A stretch of 64,000 bases of DNA from Heliopora coerulea (lineage: Eukaryota > Cnidaria > Anthozoa > Scleralcyonacea > Helioporidae): contig JASJOG010000096.1 in the NCBI GenBank assembly GCA_030142905.1, positions 992,001 through 1,056,000 of the forward strand, in the 5' to 3' direction. Position numbers and translations under genes: made by a program. How positions within the stretch are numbered: position 1 is the first letter of the stretch; each line of letters starts with the position of its first letter. Shown here piece after piece: positions 37,601-45,127 of this stretch. The notes below the pieces were generated by a model, which saw only the letters and a program-made list of their open reading frames with translations, made no database searches and was not told the DNA's origin.

Positions 37601-40575
37601 AAGAACATGAAACGTTGAGTACCGTTTATGTCGTGATACAATAACACCCGTTGAAGTATCATCTGTTTTGTTTAAATCTGAGCTTCTTTCCTATTTTTGA
37701 TTTCTAATCTATTCCTTGTATAACAGGAGTGACCTGGGTCCTAATATTGGCTATGAAGCTATTGGTCTTGTTGATTCAAAACTACCAACAATTGGAGTAT
37801 TTGCCAAAGCTACGTCTAAAGATACACCGAAAGCCGTAGTGGAAGCTACTGGAGAAAACATTCGATCGAAGACCGAAGAGGTTACTTCATTTAGTTCAGT
37901 TTAGCTGCCTCGTTCGTGTCTTTGAAAGTGTTTTCATTGAAGCCTTAGTTGCTTAAATAATCACCTTCGTCTATTTTATCTCGCATGTTCCATGTATCGT
38001 AGGTCAGCGACAAAAATCTCTCAACAACTTCTGATACTGAAGCAACGAATGAGGAGCATCCTGAGACCTCAGAGGCAAAAGAAACAGGTTCAGAAAGTTG
38101 CGGAGAAACGGCTGATAATGATGATGATGATTTTGGGAAGGGAGTTATTTTCTACATGAAAGAAAAGAGAGTTGTGGGAATCGTGCTATGGAATATTTTT
38201 GAAAGAATGAATATTGCTAGAAAGGTAATGTTTCTTGGAAAAGACTGTAAATGTTTTCAAAATGTCAGGTGAACGAGGAAGTGTTTAGAGCTATTATGCT
38301 CAGAAGAGTTTCTAACTCCCGCATTAGAATCAAATCCAAAATCTACTAATTGCTGGTGATATTGTCCGACCACTCAACATCAACCTGTAGGAGCTACATG
38401 ATAGCGTGACAGCCCCAATTTGTTTTTGAGAAAATTCTGAGAAAAATACTCCGCGTTTACTTCTTTTGCAAAATATTATAATAAACATTTCTAGGCAACG
38501 TCATCCTTCCTTTTGCCCTATAAAATTTTTACGTGATAAAAATAGATATAAATCACAACTTGGTTAAACTTTTGTAAACTGTTAATAATGCATTTATGTT
38601 TGTAAATACCTGCTCAAAGCTGATCTACAGGTACAATTGGTGAGTGCCACAATTGCTATGATTCGCCCTGATGTATAAGAATTACTCACTGGAGTACTCA
38701 AAACATTTTGAAATATTCACGAACCGTGAGTAGGAACTGTACTGTGAATTGGTTTGATAAAGTTTTTTGAAAAGCAGAACATCACAATTGCAGTCTCAAA
38801 AAAAGGGAAAGAGATATTTTCTGTCGATATATGTTCTAGGTGTGAGAACTTGGAGACATCACTGATATCGATGAACGTTCGTTAAGCTCTAACCTCAGAT
38901 AAACGATTTCTGAACCTCGGACGAGGATCGAACTCTTCAGGGGCTCAGGAATTTCTGGGTAATACGAAACAATGTAAACATCAAAAAGGAAGAAAAGTGT
39001 TCGAGCAATTGCTACGGTAACAGTGGCGTTTTAAAATGGCTTCTAATTGCCATTCAACCTTAACTCGTAAAAGAGCACAGTGACCCCAATATTTTTTAAA
39101 TTGAAACTTTTCTTCTCGTAAAGGCAATAAGGAAATTTTAAGAAATTTTGAATCTCCCAATTTTTTTTTTAATATTAACAAAAACAGTATTTTATTCTTC
39201 TTTTTTTTTTTTTTAAGAAAAAGAAAATTCTAAATTCGCGTACTGTTTGCCTGCACATTAAGGGGGAAGCTGACCCTCAAGCTATGATGACTTTAAGAGT
39301 TTCATTTTAACCTGAAAATCTCTATCTATTCTTTTTACAAACTTAGCTTATTATATTTTGGAAAAAATTTGCTTATAAATGTGTCCTCTGTGATCGATCA
39401 TTGCCGTTTGGAACCAAGGTGCGAAAATAAGACAGCGGATCATTTGTGACGTCATATTTTTAAATGTTATCAGCTGCTTGAGTATCTGTCAAGTGTTTAT
39501 TTCAATTGAGTAATTTCTTTTGTAACCATGGTTAATTGCTGTGTCCCTGGTTATATCAATTGTTCATACGAAAGATCCTATCATAAAGATGGATCTTTGA
39601 TACCTGTCGTTATCTTAGTCAGTTGTCCATTACGAAGTTATCCTCAATATATGTATAAGTCGTTTAGGCTATAAATTGTTTCAGGCTAACAGTGGGATTA
39701 TTTTAGTTTCCTGTTACTGGGAAAAATAGTCATTAAAATGTTCTTTTTTGGGAGAAAATTATGCAGTCGGTAAAAACATTTGGCTAAATAATGTTAGATT
39801 TTATGTTCGGAAATGCGAGTGACAATGTGAATGGTTTGATATCTATCGAAACGTAGAATGCCTTGGATACAAAAACATTACCCGCCGAAGTATGTTTTCT
39901 TTATTCTTGGATAAAAAAACCATTACCCGTCCGAGTATGTTTGATTCTTTATACCATGGATAGATTACGTGATGTTCCGAAGCAATTTTCGTTTTGATTA
40001 TCTAGTGTCTCGCCACGTTGACATGGTGATAGATGTAATAAATTACAGCGGTAAGAAGGAACACCAATCGATGAATGCAGAAAAACCATTCTCATTTTCT
40101 CTCAGTGCATCTCATTGGCTACGGCGCTCTTAGCAAAAGAAATCAGATGTTCAAATTTTGAAAGTTCTTTACATTGAAGAAATTCATATCGCATAGATAA
40201 TTGGCACTACACGACGGAAGTAAAAATTATGTGGCATTTAATAACACACAGTATCTGTCTTGCACTGGCTGTTCTCCAATGTCACTTGGAAAACCGGTAA
40301 AAAGTATTTCGTAGCGTAAAGCAGATATACTGTCATAGGTCACGACACTTTTTTCATTTAATTTCTGTGCGAAATTATCCGTTAATGACAATTTTTGCTA
40401 TGCATTCCGGCAACGTCACTGTTTTGCTCGGCTGATTTGTTCTTCCTGTGTTAGAGTAGTACCTAGTAAATTATTGGTCATATGTTATTTCATTTTCTAG
40501 ATAATAATGGACGAAAAAGACCAAGAAGATTTAAACGAACTGGCAAAACATTTTAACATACACAGTAGCTCGTGA
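10461..40575 (+). CDS. AIFM1: Apoptosis-inducing factor 1, mitochondrial (AIFM1 orthologue), 17 exons
   Basis: The coding exons are 10461-10703, 14496-14567, 14886-14949, 17209-17327, 18731-18861, 21297-21387, 21854-21938, 24131-24207, 24346-24454, 28403-28447, 33318-33380, 33518-33606, 37028-37168, 37456-37598, 37727-37880, 38003-38224 and 40501-40575. All junctions are GT-AG and phases agree, giving 1923 nt and 640 residues (human 613). Order: basic targeting peptide, hydrophobic segment (about 66-81), acidic linker, FAD fold with GAGTAS (146-151), [10 protein letters not shown] (179-188), ATGG (267-270), NADH fold with GGGFLGSE (315-322), [17 protein letters not shown] (444-452), HHDH (462-465), YWHQSMFW, and the C-terminal FGKGVIFY to FNIH. 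AIFM1 is a flavoprotein NADH oxidoreductase of the mitochondrial intermembrane space. It supports respiratory-complex biogenesis through CHCHD4 and acts in caspase-independent death when released. The family assignment is very secure; untranslated exons are not defined. Confidence 0.95.
10704..14495 (+). other. AIFM1 intron 1
   Basis: This 3.8-kb intron holds a short hAT-like element at 12945-13472 with an exact 8-bp target duplication. C homopolymers occur at 10835-10848 and 11227-11234. I see no other recognisable feature; the remainder is AT-rich unique-looking sequence. Confidence 0.6.
12945..13472. mobile_element. Short non-autonomous hAT-like transposon (528 bp)
   Basis: The ends are inverted repeats, CAGGGGTGTAGGA at the left and CAGTGGTGTAGGA read from the right. 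The element is flanked by an exact 8-bp direct repeat, AGTACCAT, at 12937-12944 and 13473-13480. CAG-type ends plus an 8-bp duplication are the hallmarks of hAT elements. There is no transposase inside, only a chance 73-codon ORF, so it must have been moved in trans. The exact flanks suggest a fairly recent insertion. Confidence 0.85.
14496..14567 (+). CDS. AIFM1: AIFM1 exon 2
   Basis: Encodes residues 82-105 ([18 protein letters not shown]...), just after the membrane segment, phase 0 at both ends, acceptor tatag and donor gtgaga. This juxtamembrane part is poorly conserved in the family; it is placed by phase, splice sites and context. Confidence 0.75.
14886..14949 (+). CDS. AIFM1: AIFM1 exon 3: acidic linker
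   Basis: Encodes residues 106-126 and the first base of codon 127. Two thirds of the residues are Glu or Asp ([13 protein letters not shown]), forming a charged linker between the membrane segment and the flavoprotein domain. The donor, gttgta, is weaker than most in this gene. Phase fits exon 4 exactly. Confidence 0.7.
15288..16294. mobile_element. Candidate hAT-like element carrying a Penelope-like fragment (intron 3)
   Basis: Imperfect terminal inverted repeats are seen: CAGTTCTGTACCAAGAGGGG at the left and CAGAGCCGTACCTAGATGG read from the right. The flanking octamers GACTAACC and GACTAGCT agree at six of eight positions, as a mutated 8-bp target duplication would. The interior includes the Penelope-like GIY-YIG remnant at 15640-16225. 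The boundaries are an inference. Confidence 0.5.
15640..16225 (+). pseudogene. Penelope-like element fragment: GIY-YIG endonuclease C-terminus
   Basis: The plus strand encodes, with stops, [18 protein letters not shown] near 15700, then [19 protein letters not shown] and later [14 protein letters not shown] and [12 protein letters not shown]. The order Cys-x2-Cys..., Y-x-G-x-T-x-R, ExH/Dx[10 protein letters not shown] is the layout of the GIY-YIG domain at the C-terminus of Penelope-like retroelements. A short 3' UTR with AATAAA near 16175 follows. The reverse transcriptase is absent, so only the 3' end was inserted or remains. Confidence 0.7.
17209..17327 (+). CDS. AIFM1: AIFM1 exon 4: FAD-binding GxGxxS motif
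   Basis: Completes codon 127 and encodes 128-166. It contains [20 protein letters not shown], the beta-alpha-beta dinucleotide site that binds the ADP part of FAD (human counterpart reads HVPFLLIGGGTAAFAA). Phase 2 in, phase 0 out, donor gtacag. Confidence 0.95.
17405..17960 (-). pseudogene. Penelope-like GIY-YIG fragment in intron 4, with dispersed 3' tail
   Basis: Read on the minus strand from about 17960, [21 protein letters not shown] resembles the CxxC...IGETGRNLRxRL start of a GIY-YIG domain. A later block [20 protein letters not shown] near 17720-17660 and [12 protein letters not shown] near 17545 match the usual end of such proteins. The following 3' sequence (17505-17445) contains a GACGAGTAAAATTGTCTGGC-type stretch that recurs at 25631-25685 and 41711-41765. 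Frames are broken by stops. The family assignment is from motif pattern only. Confidence 0.6.
18731..18861 (+). CDS. AIFM1: AIFM1 exon 5
   Basis: Encodes 167-209 plus two bases of codon 210. It carries [16 protein letters not shown] and [11 protein letters not shown], among the most conserved AIF segments, packing around FAD. Acceptor ccag, donor gtatgt, phase 0 in and 2 out. Confidence 0.95.
19097..20040. repeat. Inverted and direct repeats around a reverse-transcriptase remnant (intron 5)
   Basis: A block at 19097-19265 (gtttggtgtgta ... ccaaaaatagccgacacag ... aggtgctc-type end) is repeated inverted at about 19357-19516 and directly at 19905-20020. The loop at 19270-19355 and the stretch 19740-19850 are also related to each other. 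On the minus strand 19890-19800 encodes [20 protein letters not shown], the FADD active-site region of a reverse transcriptase. The whole looks like two rearranged copies of one retroelement-derived repeat; the lineage is not identified. Confidence 0.6.
21297..21387 (+). CDS. AIFM1: AIFM1 exon 6
   Basis: Completes codon 210 and encodes 211-240 ([20 protein letters not shown]...), the variable loop before [10 protein letters not shown]. In human AIF the counterpart ends with GGVAVLTGKK. Donor gttaac; phase 2 in and 0 out. Confidence 0.85.
21854..21938 (+). CDS. AIFM1: AIFM1 exon 7
   Basis: Encodes 241-268 and one base of codon 269: [19 protein letters not shown] and then YGKLLLATG, the strand that ends in the second FAD-contacting ATGG. 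Acceptor ccag, donor gtaaaa, phase 0 in and 1 out. Confidence 0.93.
22390..22895 (+). pseudogene. Penelope-like GIY-YIG fragment in intron 7
   Basis: The plus strand encodes [23 protein letters not shown] near 22410-22465, the same block as [23 protein letters not shown] in intron 3, followed by a stop. Further decayed pieces follow (ISGKNL, then a block near 22760-22860). The fragment is followed at 22868-22891 by ttgaaataaagtcgaaatat, the motif found in the palindromes further right. It is a second, independent remnant of the same kind of element. Confidence 0.65.
24131..24207 (+). CDS. AIFM1: AIFM1 exon 8
   Basis: Completes codon 269 and encodes 270-294: [19 protein letters not shown] then TTLFRS. 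It corresponds to human GTPRSLSAID...RTTLFRK. Acceptor ttaag, donor gtaagc. It was found by phase and homology because it is too short to stand out as an ORF. Confidence 0.92.
24346..24454 (+). CDS. AIFM1: AIFM1 exon 9: NADH-binding GGGFLGSE motif
   Basis: Encodes 295-330 and one base of codon 331. It contains [19 protein letters not shown], the second dinucleotide-binding site, for NADH. The donor gtacgg is followed by no in-frame stop for 797 bases, because a LINE fragment in intron 9 happens to be open in the same frame. Confidence 0.95.
24545..25632 (+). mobile_element. LINE fragment in AIFM1 intron 9 with (AAT)n tail
   Basis: From about 24545 the plus strand encodes the N-terminal half of a reverse transcriptase: [61 protein letters not shown] and [15 protein letters not shown] near 25150. 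A deletion near 25200 then joins this to the C-terminal region [20 protein letters not shown] and [15 protein letters not shown] (ending 25438). The YxDD catalytic core is therefore missing. The 3' end is an AAT microsatellite at 25586-25624. It is truncated at the 5' side and dead. Confidence 0.85.
25631..25685. repeat. Dispersed AACGCCAGA...TTTTACTCGTC repeat, copy 2
   Basis: Shares CTAACGCCAGAGGATTTTAC and the following TCGTC...GGGA block with 17449-17505 and 41711-41760. At the first site it forms the 3' end of a Penelope-like fragment, so these copies may be 3' ends of the same family. Confidence 0.6.
25690..28402. other. Rest of AIFM1 intron 9
   Basis: No coding sequence or bounded element is recognisable. 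Sequence near 26750-26960 contains loosely repeated phrases (gctaaSaaaaagttagtRcttg ... tgcagaacag) at about 90-base spacing, suggesting a diverged tandem repeat. The exon 10 acceptor lies at the right edge. Confidence 0.4.
28403..28447 (+). CDS. AIFM1: AIFM1 exon 10 (45 nt microexon-like)
   Basis: Completes codon 331 and encodes 332-345, [14 protein letters not shown], matching human ALGTEVIQLFPEKG. Acceptor ttttcag, donor gtaact, phase 1 in and 1 out. It sits between introns of 3.9 and 4.9 kb. Confidence 0.92.
28525..28940. repeat. Pair of tRNA-derived SINEs in inverted orientation (intron 10)
   Basis: The plus-strand copy has an A box (GTAGCTCAATGGTTAAAG, 28781-28798) and a B box (GGGTTCGATTGCC, 28826-28838), followed by the tail GAAAGTTTTTCTGAGTAGAA and GAGAGCGTGCGCATAAAC. 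An inverted copy lies at 28530-28640 with the same tail and a B box read on the minus strand near 28590. Internal RNA polymerase III boxes plus a shared non-tRNA tail indicate a SINE rather than a tRNA gene. Both copies also share a ACCAAGCGACCACA flank block. Confidence 0.75.
29335..29530 (+). pseudogene. LINE C-terminal fragment (intron 10)
   Basis: The plus strand encodes [21 protein letters not shown], continuing to [20 protein letters not shown] and ending [13 protein letters not shown] at 29528. The same C-terminal block, with VTPVAVGALGTITKYL and ILRKVLET, occurs at 45905-46247. It is the tail of a reverse-transcriptase protein common to non-LTR elements of this kind; nothing upstream remains. 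Confidence 0.6.
29531..33317. other. Rest of AIFM1 intron 10
   Basis: No gene or bounded element is recognised. A degenerate GTA/GGT/AAT trinucleotide-type tract occupies about 32810-33015. A minus-strand open frame near 32890-32460 is not similar to anything I know and may be chance. Confidence 0.4.
33318..33380 (+). CDS. AIFM1: AIFM1 exon 11
   Basis: Completes codon 346 and encodes 347-366, [20 protein letters not shown] (human [20 protein letters not shown]). Acceptor tgaag, donor gtaagc, phase 1 in and out. Confidence 0.94.
33518..33606 (+). CDS. AIFM1: AIFM1 exon 12
   Basis: Completes codon 367 and encodes 368-396: [20 protein letters not shown] then ILALNGGDE. Only 137 bases of intron separate it from exon 11. 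Acceptor tacag, donor gtaggt, phase 1 in and 0 out. Confidence 0.93.
34101..34171 (-). repeat. tRNA-like sequence / tRNA-derived SINE head (intron 12)
   Basis: Read on the minus strand, 71 bases begin GACTCGA and end TCGAGTC, a perfect 7-bp acceptor-type stem. A D arm (GCTC...GAGC) with an A-box-like TAGCTCAACAGGTAGAGC and a B-box-like GAGTTCAAATCCCGC are present. The anticodon stem (GCAGA against CCCGA) does not pair, so I call a tRNA pseudogene or SINE head, not a working tRNA. A tail with ctgaggatgattctgaaata follows at 34303-34322. Confidence 0.6.
35924..36135. repeat. Foldback (palindromic) repeat A in intron 12
   Basis: The left arm (caatctaagtaagaatatta ... taacgtttcgttgcatt) is repeated inverted after a short centre near 36025-36035, ending taatattcttacttagatta. 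Arms are about 95 bases at roughly 90% identity by eye. No ORF is inside. It looks like a MITE or foldback element. Confidence 0.65.
36418..36838. repeat. Foldback repeat B in intron 12
   Basis: The left arm starts near tttttgctgttcagtaccag and runs through atgctatcattaatgtcaat; its inverted partner ends tactatcattaatgcc ... aatgaacaggaaaagg read on plus as atgatagtatat...ggtaatgaacagg. Arms of about 185 bases flank a centre near 36628. A similar terminal stretch lies at 4022-4060, which suggests a repeat family. Confidence 0.65.
37028..37168 (+). CDS. AIFM1: AIFM1 exon 13
   Basis: Encodes 397-443 in phase 0: [20 protein letters not shown], then [20 protein letters not shown] and [15 protein letters not shown] closes the NADH fold and IWV leads into the AGD motif of exon 14. 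Acceptor gtag, donor gtatgt. Confidence 0.95.
37456..37598 (+). CDS. AIFM1: AIFM1 exon 14: FAD-contacting AGD and HHDH
   Basis: Encodes 444-490 and two bases of codon 491: [20 protein letters not shown], then [16 protein letters not shown] and YWHQSMF(W). The AGD aspartate binds the FAD ribityl chain in this fold, and the REH-H-type segment with His462 corresponds to the human Glu-His pair near the flavin. Acceptor attag, donor gtaaga. Confidence 0.95.
37727..37880 (+). CDS. AIFM1: AIFM1 exon 15
   Basis: Completes Trp491 and encodes 492-542: [20 protein letters not shown], then [20 protein letters not shown] and IRSKTEE. It opens the C-terminal AIF domain. The donor is gttact; reading through it would end after VTSFSSV at 37904, so an unspliced or alternative end is possible but would lose the conserved C-terminus. 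Confidence 0.9.
38003..38224 (+). CDS. AIFM1: AIFM1 exon 16: acidic loop and C-terminal domain
   Basis: Encodes 543-616. The first half is a Glu/Ser/Thr-rich loop ending [10 protein letters not shown], matching the long flexible C-loop of AIF. The second half, [20 protein letters not shown] then RMNIARK, is the conserved C-terminal sheet. Phase 0 at both ends, acceptor cgtag, donor gtaatg. Confidence 0.93.
38225..40500. other. AIFM1 intron 16
   Basis: At 38840-38950 a diverged minus-strand SINE fragment is visible (caatcgtttttctgag-type tail near 38895-38910 and a ggatcgaact B-box remnant at 38925). A/T homopolymer runs occur at 39164-39215. Otherwise nothing is recognised. Confidence 0.45.
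40501..40575 (+). CDS. AIFM1: AIFM1 exon 17: C-terminus and stop
   Basis: Encodes 617-640 and [23 protein letters not shown] then HSSS. It matches the human end ...EDLNEVAKLFNIHED. Acceptor ttctag, phase 0. It was located by homology because it is a 75-base exon 2.3 kb from exon 16. Confidence 0.93.
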   Translation: MIMDEKDQEDLNELAKHFNIHSSS

Positions 40576-41836
40576 TTTAAGATTTAAGACTACGCGGCTG
40601 AGCTGTTTATTCCGAAATATCAAAGTGGAAAGACAGATGGAATATAGTGTAGAACAACTCCAAACCGAACGGTCAGCCTAGTGACGGGAGCGTGAGTTTT
40701 TATACCATTATTAACATGCAAAACCTATCATACACCGTAATGTGTACGGTTTCTTTTTCCAAAGAATTTTTTCCATAGACTCACATTTCCATTGTGTAAT
40801 CACATGAGTAAAGCAAACTAATCTCAGACTCATATTCAACAGATCGTACTCTTTGATGCTGGATTGAATTTCGATCGTTTGTTGTTCGCTACGAATCAAG
40901 ATAGAAAGCTTAAAATTTTTTGATGCTTCAGTGGAGGTAATCATTTTCAAAAAAAATCATTTTTCGATCTTGGAAATATATTATATGCTAATAAAAACTA
41001 CCTCACGCCTCTCCCAAAACGGAGTACAGCGTCGGCGGTTCTGAATCAATGCAGAAAAAATTTAATGTTCGGTATAAGTTTACCTTCCCTTCATCTAATT
41101 GGATACCCTTATCTCCCAGCTTTTTTTGAACGTATAAAACCTGGTGTTTTCGATTTCACCTTCCGTTAGACTGTGATGATGGGCTTCCGCTCAAAACGTC
41201 TGTATCTTACTCTCTATTTGTTTAGCAGAGTACTACATGTAAACTTTTTCATCCAGTTTCACTGCATTGATAAACTTAAGAAACCATTCTTAATAAATCA
41301 AACCCATCTACCGAGGACCAATCAAGTGCGTTCTCCATGCATTTTGCCTTCCTTGATGGCCGAGATAGTGTAACTGTTACCTCTATATAGCAAAGGACAC
41401 TTTCACATAATACGAGACAGCACCCGATCACATCGATCACGATTCTGATGCTCTCGATCACATATTTCGTGGCTAAATTTGTTCCGGCCAGTATTAGTTT
41501 ATGACGACAGATTCGTTTCAAACTAGTCGTAGTGGAATTGACCATAGCTGTCCAGCTGTTCAGTCAAATCCAGCTGTGAGTTTCTCAAAGAAATACTCAT
41601 TTCTCCAATTATTTCCCCATGATTTGTATCGTCCACGATGTTTAAATCACAGACGCGTGACTCACTCAATTAGCCCTTTAATGGACTCTGTTGCCATTTG
41701 GAAACTTATTAATTTTACTCTGGCTCACGCCAGACGATGTTGCTCGTCTAGGGGAGACCTAAAAACCCGTCCAATAAAGAATTAATTTGAAGCGTCCCCA
41801 TTCAATACGCAAAAGTGGATTCATTTGAATGAGAGC
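40576..41836. other. AIFM1 3' UTR region and downstream spacer
   Basis: The 3' UTR must start at 40576. A possible polyadenylation signal AATAAA is at 40990-40995; it is a candidate only. A third copy of the dispersed AACGCCAGA-type repeat lies at 41711-41765. No other gene is seen. Confidence 0.4.
41711..41765. repeat. Dispersed CACGCCAGACG...CTCGTC repeat, copy 3
   Basis: Shares TTTTACTCTGGCTCACGCCA and then GACGATGTTGCTCGTC...GGGGAGACCT with copies at 17449 and 25631. Confidence 0.6.
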
Positions 41837-42812
41837 ATAAAATAAAACATATTCCGAAGAATAATGTCATCTTGAGAACTCAAGATACGAGTCAATACAA
41901 GATAAAACTATTGTTGAAACTGTGATATTTCGACTTTATTTCAAAGTCATCCTCAGACAGAATGATATTACAATGACATGCCAGAGTCTATATACAGGAG
42001 GTGTGATGACATCATCGAGACGGAATTAGGAAACACTACCGGTAATCCCTATTTACATGCTGAGATGTTGAGACGCTATGATGCTAATTAGAAATTCTCA
42101 CCACCATGAATAAAGCGGTTGAGCGTAAACAAAAGTAGTATCGGGCTAACAGATAACAAGTGTGCATAATATCTAAATAAAAAGGTTGAGTTCTCATAGT
42201 TATTAAAGATTAAATTTTTTATGGAGGTAGATATGTTAGAAGATGAGGGAAGGTCATTTAGTCGGTCGTACTGATCGTATAAGTCATTAATGAAGTGAGC
42301 GTGTTCAACACCAGTGCAGTTGTCCAACACTTTCTCGAATGTGAACACGCTCACTTCATTAATGACTTATACGATCAGTACGACCGACTAAATGACCTTC
42401 CCTCATCTTCTAACATATCTACCTCCATAAAAAATTTAATCTTTAATAACTATGAGAACTCAACCTTTTTATTTAGATATTATGCACACTTGTTATCTGT
42501 TAGCCCGATACTTCTATTGTTTACGCTCAACCGCTTTATTCATGGTGGTGAGAATTTCTAATTAGCATCATAGCGTCTCAACATCTCAGCATGTAAATAG
42601 GGATTACCGGTAGTGTTTCCTAATTCCGTCTCGATGATGTCATCACACCTCCTGTATATAGACTCTGGCATGTCATTGTAATATCATTCTGTCTGAGGAT
42701 GACTTTGAAATAAAGTCGAAATATCACAGTTTCAACAATAGTTTTATCTTGTATTGACTCGTATCTTGAGTTCTCAAGATGACATTATTCTTCGGAATAT
42801 GTTTTATTTTAT
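41837..42812. repeat. Long near-perfect palindrome (470-bp arms, 36-bp centre)
   Basis: Arms 41837-42306 and 42343-42812 are reverse complements, with position x paired to 84649-x throughout and no indels where I checked; I found two mismatches (around 42134-42137 and partner) in the parts compared. The centre is 42307-42342. Each arm contains an identical 70-codon open frame read outward (42088-42354 minus, 42295-42561 plus), a result of the symmetry rather than two genes. Both arms carry tatttcgactttatttcaaa followed by gtcatcctcag. It could be a foldback element or two 3' ends of a retroelement joined tail to tail. Confidence 0.9.
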
Positions 42813-44050
42813 ACTTTTTGAAATTGTTGGCTGGTCATGGTTTTTGAGTGTGAGCCCCTAGAAAAGTTCAAACAGCGACATAACAGGCTGGGTTATTTTG
42901 TTTTCGGCAAGCCAGGTGGAACTAAGCAAAATCAAAATATTTTGACAACGGGTTGAGGATGTGCATGGGTGATACTGATTTTTGATGCCGACTGAAGGAC
43001 CCATTTTGCAACGACGGATCTGATAACACGAGAAGGGCTTCCTTAAGAAATAGAAAATATTTTCCGCGTTTCCAATCTAGTAAAAGAATGTGCACTGGAG
43101 CAATGTAATACTTTAATCCTTTATTGGGCAGAACCGAATTCTTTGTCAAGTTTTTCAACTTCTTAGTGCACTAACAATCTTGACCATTAGTTCATCGATC
43201 ATGACATCCAACGCTTTCTTCAATACGTGAAAATCAAATCCGTTAAGTACTGACCTGATCTCTTATTATCTTTTCTGGATCATTTTCCAGTTTTTTGAAT
43301 TATTTTGATCTTATTGCATGAGAACTCTGATAAAGTCTTTTCCAAATAGGATGGCTTGAGTTTTTGGAAGAAAATGAACTTCTGCAAAACATCAAAATAT
43401 GACAGTTGTTGTGAAAATCAACGTCTATCTGCGCTTTGTACACGTCTAGTTTAAGTGATGATGCATTGAGCTGTCGAAAACATGACGTGGAAAACTGCCG
43501 TCTTTTTAAAGCGTTAACAAGATTCTTGCTTACTCGATAAACTTGGTATCCTGATGTACGACTTAAACAAACAAATATGAACGATCGCTGTTAATGAGCG
43601 ACTTTCGTAATAAGTTAAGCTGTCTTATAAATCACGTAAAGCTTAGCTGGATGTTAATTTTCCCTACAATTGTTGTATTTTTGATTTGTTTCAGAGGTTT
43701 TCTCTCTTTTCCTCTTTTCCTCTTCTGAATACTCCCGCCATAGGTATTACGCCAATCAGGAAAAGACTTCTTTGTAGTTCTCTCACAATCCGATCAGAAG
43801 AGTTGAGAATATTGAGAAATAAGGTCAATGGTAAATGGACTTGAATTTCATGCATTGATAATAAGCGAACAGACTAGACTGTCAGTACACGTGCTGAGAA
43901 GTTCATACTTTAATACTTCAAGACACATGTTTGATTCACTTCAACGAATTTTTCTGAGAATTGCCCTCGGGATAGATATTGCACTGAAGAAGACCATAGG
44001 AAAATTATGGGGGACTTTTCTGATGATATGTGGGCGTACGTCATCTCATT
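42813..44050. other. Spacer without a recognisable gene
   Basis: AT-rich sequence with only chance ORFs; no repeat boundaries recognised. Confidence 0.4.
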
Positions 44051-44235
44051 TGCTCAGAAAAAGGATTTCTGAGCCTCAGACGGTGATCGAACGCGCTACC
44101 TTCGGATGACTGAATGACGCTCTTGCCACTGAACTACTGAGACTCAGATGGCGAGCTAAGGTGCAAGTTCAACGTATGTTCTGCCTGTGAAAAATTTCAC
44201 TCTTCACGTTGCCCTAAGGATGATTCTGAAATGCT
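44051..44235 (-). repeat. tRNA-derived SINE, minus strand
   Basis: On the minus strand, CTTAGCTCGCCATCTGAGTC precedes an A-box region (AGTTCAGTGGCAAGAG), a B-box-like GCGTTCGATCACCG, and then GAGGCTCAGAAATCC and TTTTTCTGAGCA. The same layout and tail occur at 45128-45275. A ctaaggatgattctgaaatg stretch follows at 44214. Confidence 0.65.
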
Positions 44236-44436
44236 ACCTTATATGGTAGCCACTGTATAACAACAACCGTGATTACCGTATAGACAGCACATTTGTAGAA
44301 CGTGGACGTTAGGTCGCAAATATCGTCCGTGATGTCACCAACCTCATTCATGCACATCTGTGTGACGTCCATCTCATTAGGTGAGGTTGTTGAGGCAAAA
44401 TTTTTTCAGTTAGGTAGGCGTGGTAATTATTATGGT

Positions 44437-44770
44437 GTCGAGTGTAGTAGTGGTGGCGGATATGATACTAATGGAGGTTGCAGTAGTCGTAGTCATGGTG
44501 GCCATGCTTGTGGGTGTAGTAATGGTAGTGGTGATGATACTGAAAATGGTGGTAGTGGTGATATTCATGGTAGTGGTAACAGTAGTAATAGTTATAATGG
44601 TAGTGGTAGTGATGGTGTTTATAATGATAGTTATTAATATAGTGGTATTGATAATTACAGTCGCAGTAATAATACTAGTGGCAGTTGTAGTGGTAGTGGT
44701 AGATGCAGTGGTAATGATATTGGAAGTGGTAATGGCTGTGTCAATAATAGTAGTGATAATAGTCGTCGTG
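44437..44770. repeat. Degenerate GGT/AGT trinucleotide tract
   Basis: About 330 bases are made mostly of gg/gt/ta(t/a) triplets (tagtggtggcgg, ggtagtggtgatgg and similar). Frame-dependent ORFs read as strings of Val/Met or Gly/Ser/Asn and have no start or domain support. It is an old expanded and mutated microsatellite. Confidence 0.8.
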
Positions 44771-45127
44771 TATTTAAGATCGATTTAAGGTCTAGAAAGG
44801 GGTTACGTACAAAGGATCCTTGTTTTAAGAATTTTTTTCCGACGTAAACAAGAGGTATTATATTCCACGTGGCTCGGTTTCCTTTGTTCTTTTGAAGCGA
44901 ATATATTCAATAGCCGCTGTCAATTAACTGTCTAAAAGGCTGATGGTACTTTATCAGTAAACGGGGAATGCTAGGCCATAAACAATGAAGGAAAACAAAT
45001 GGTATAACAATGTATTCATATTCCCCTCTAATATTTTCTTCTGCGTGATATTCCCCCAATATATTCCACTGTAATATTCCCGCACCACTCCTTATCTTGA
45101 GATGACAGATGAACATTTGTCAAGCTC

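Noticed and set aside
37881..37904. Alternative AIFM1 stop after exon 15
   Set aside because: It would remove the conserved C-terminal domain present in exons 16 and 17, which join in phase; kept only as a possible unspliced form.
42088..42561. Two mirror-image 88-codon ORFs
   Set aside because: They arise from the palindrome; neither has homology or context supporting a gene.
44302..44788. Overlapping Gly/Ser/Asn-rich and Val/Met-rich ORFs of over 110 codons
   Set aside because: They are frame readings of a degenerate GGT/AGT tract and lack domains, so they reflect repeat composition rather than a gene.
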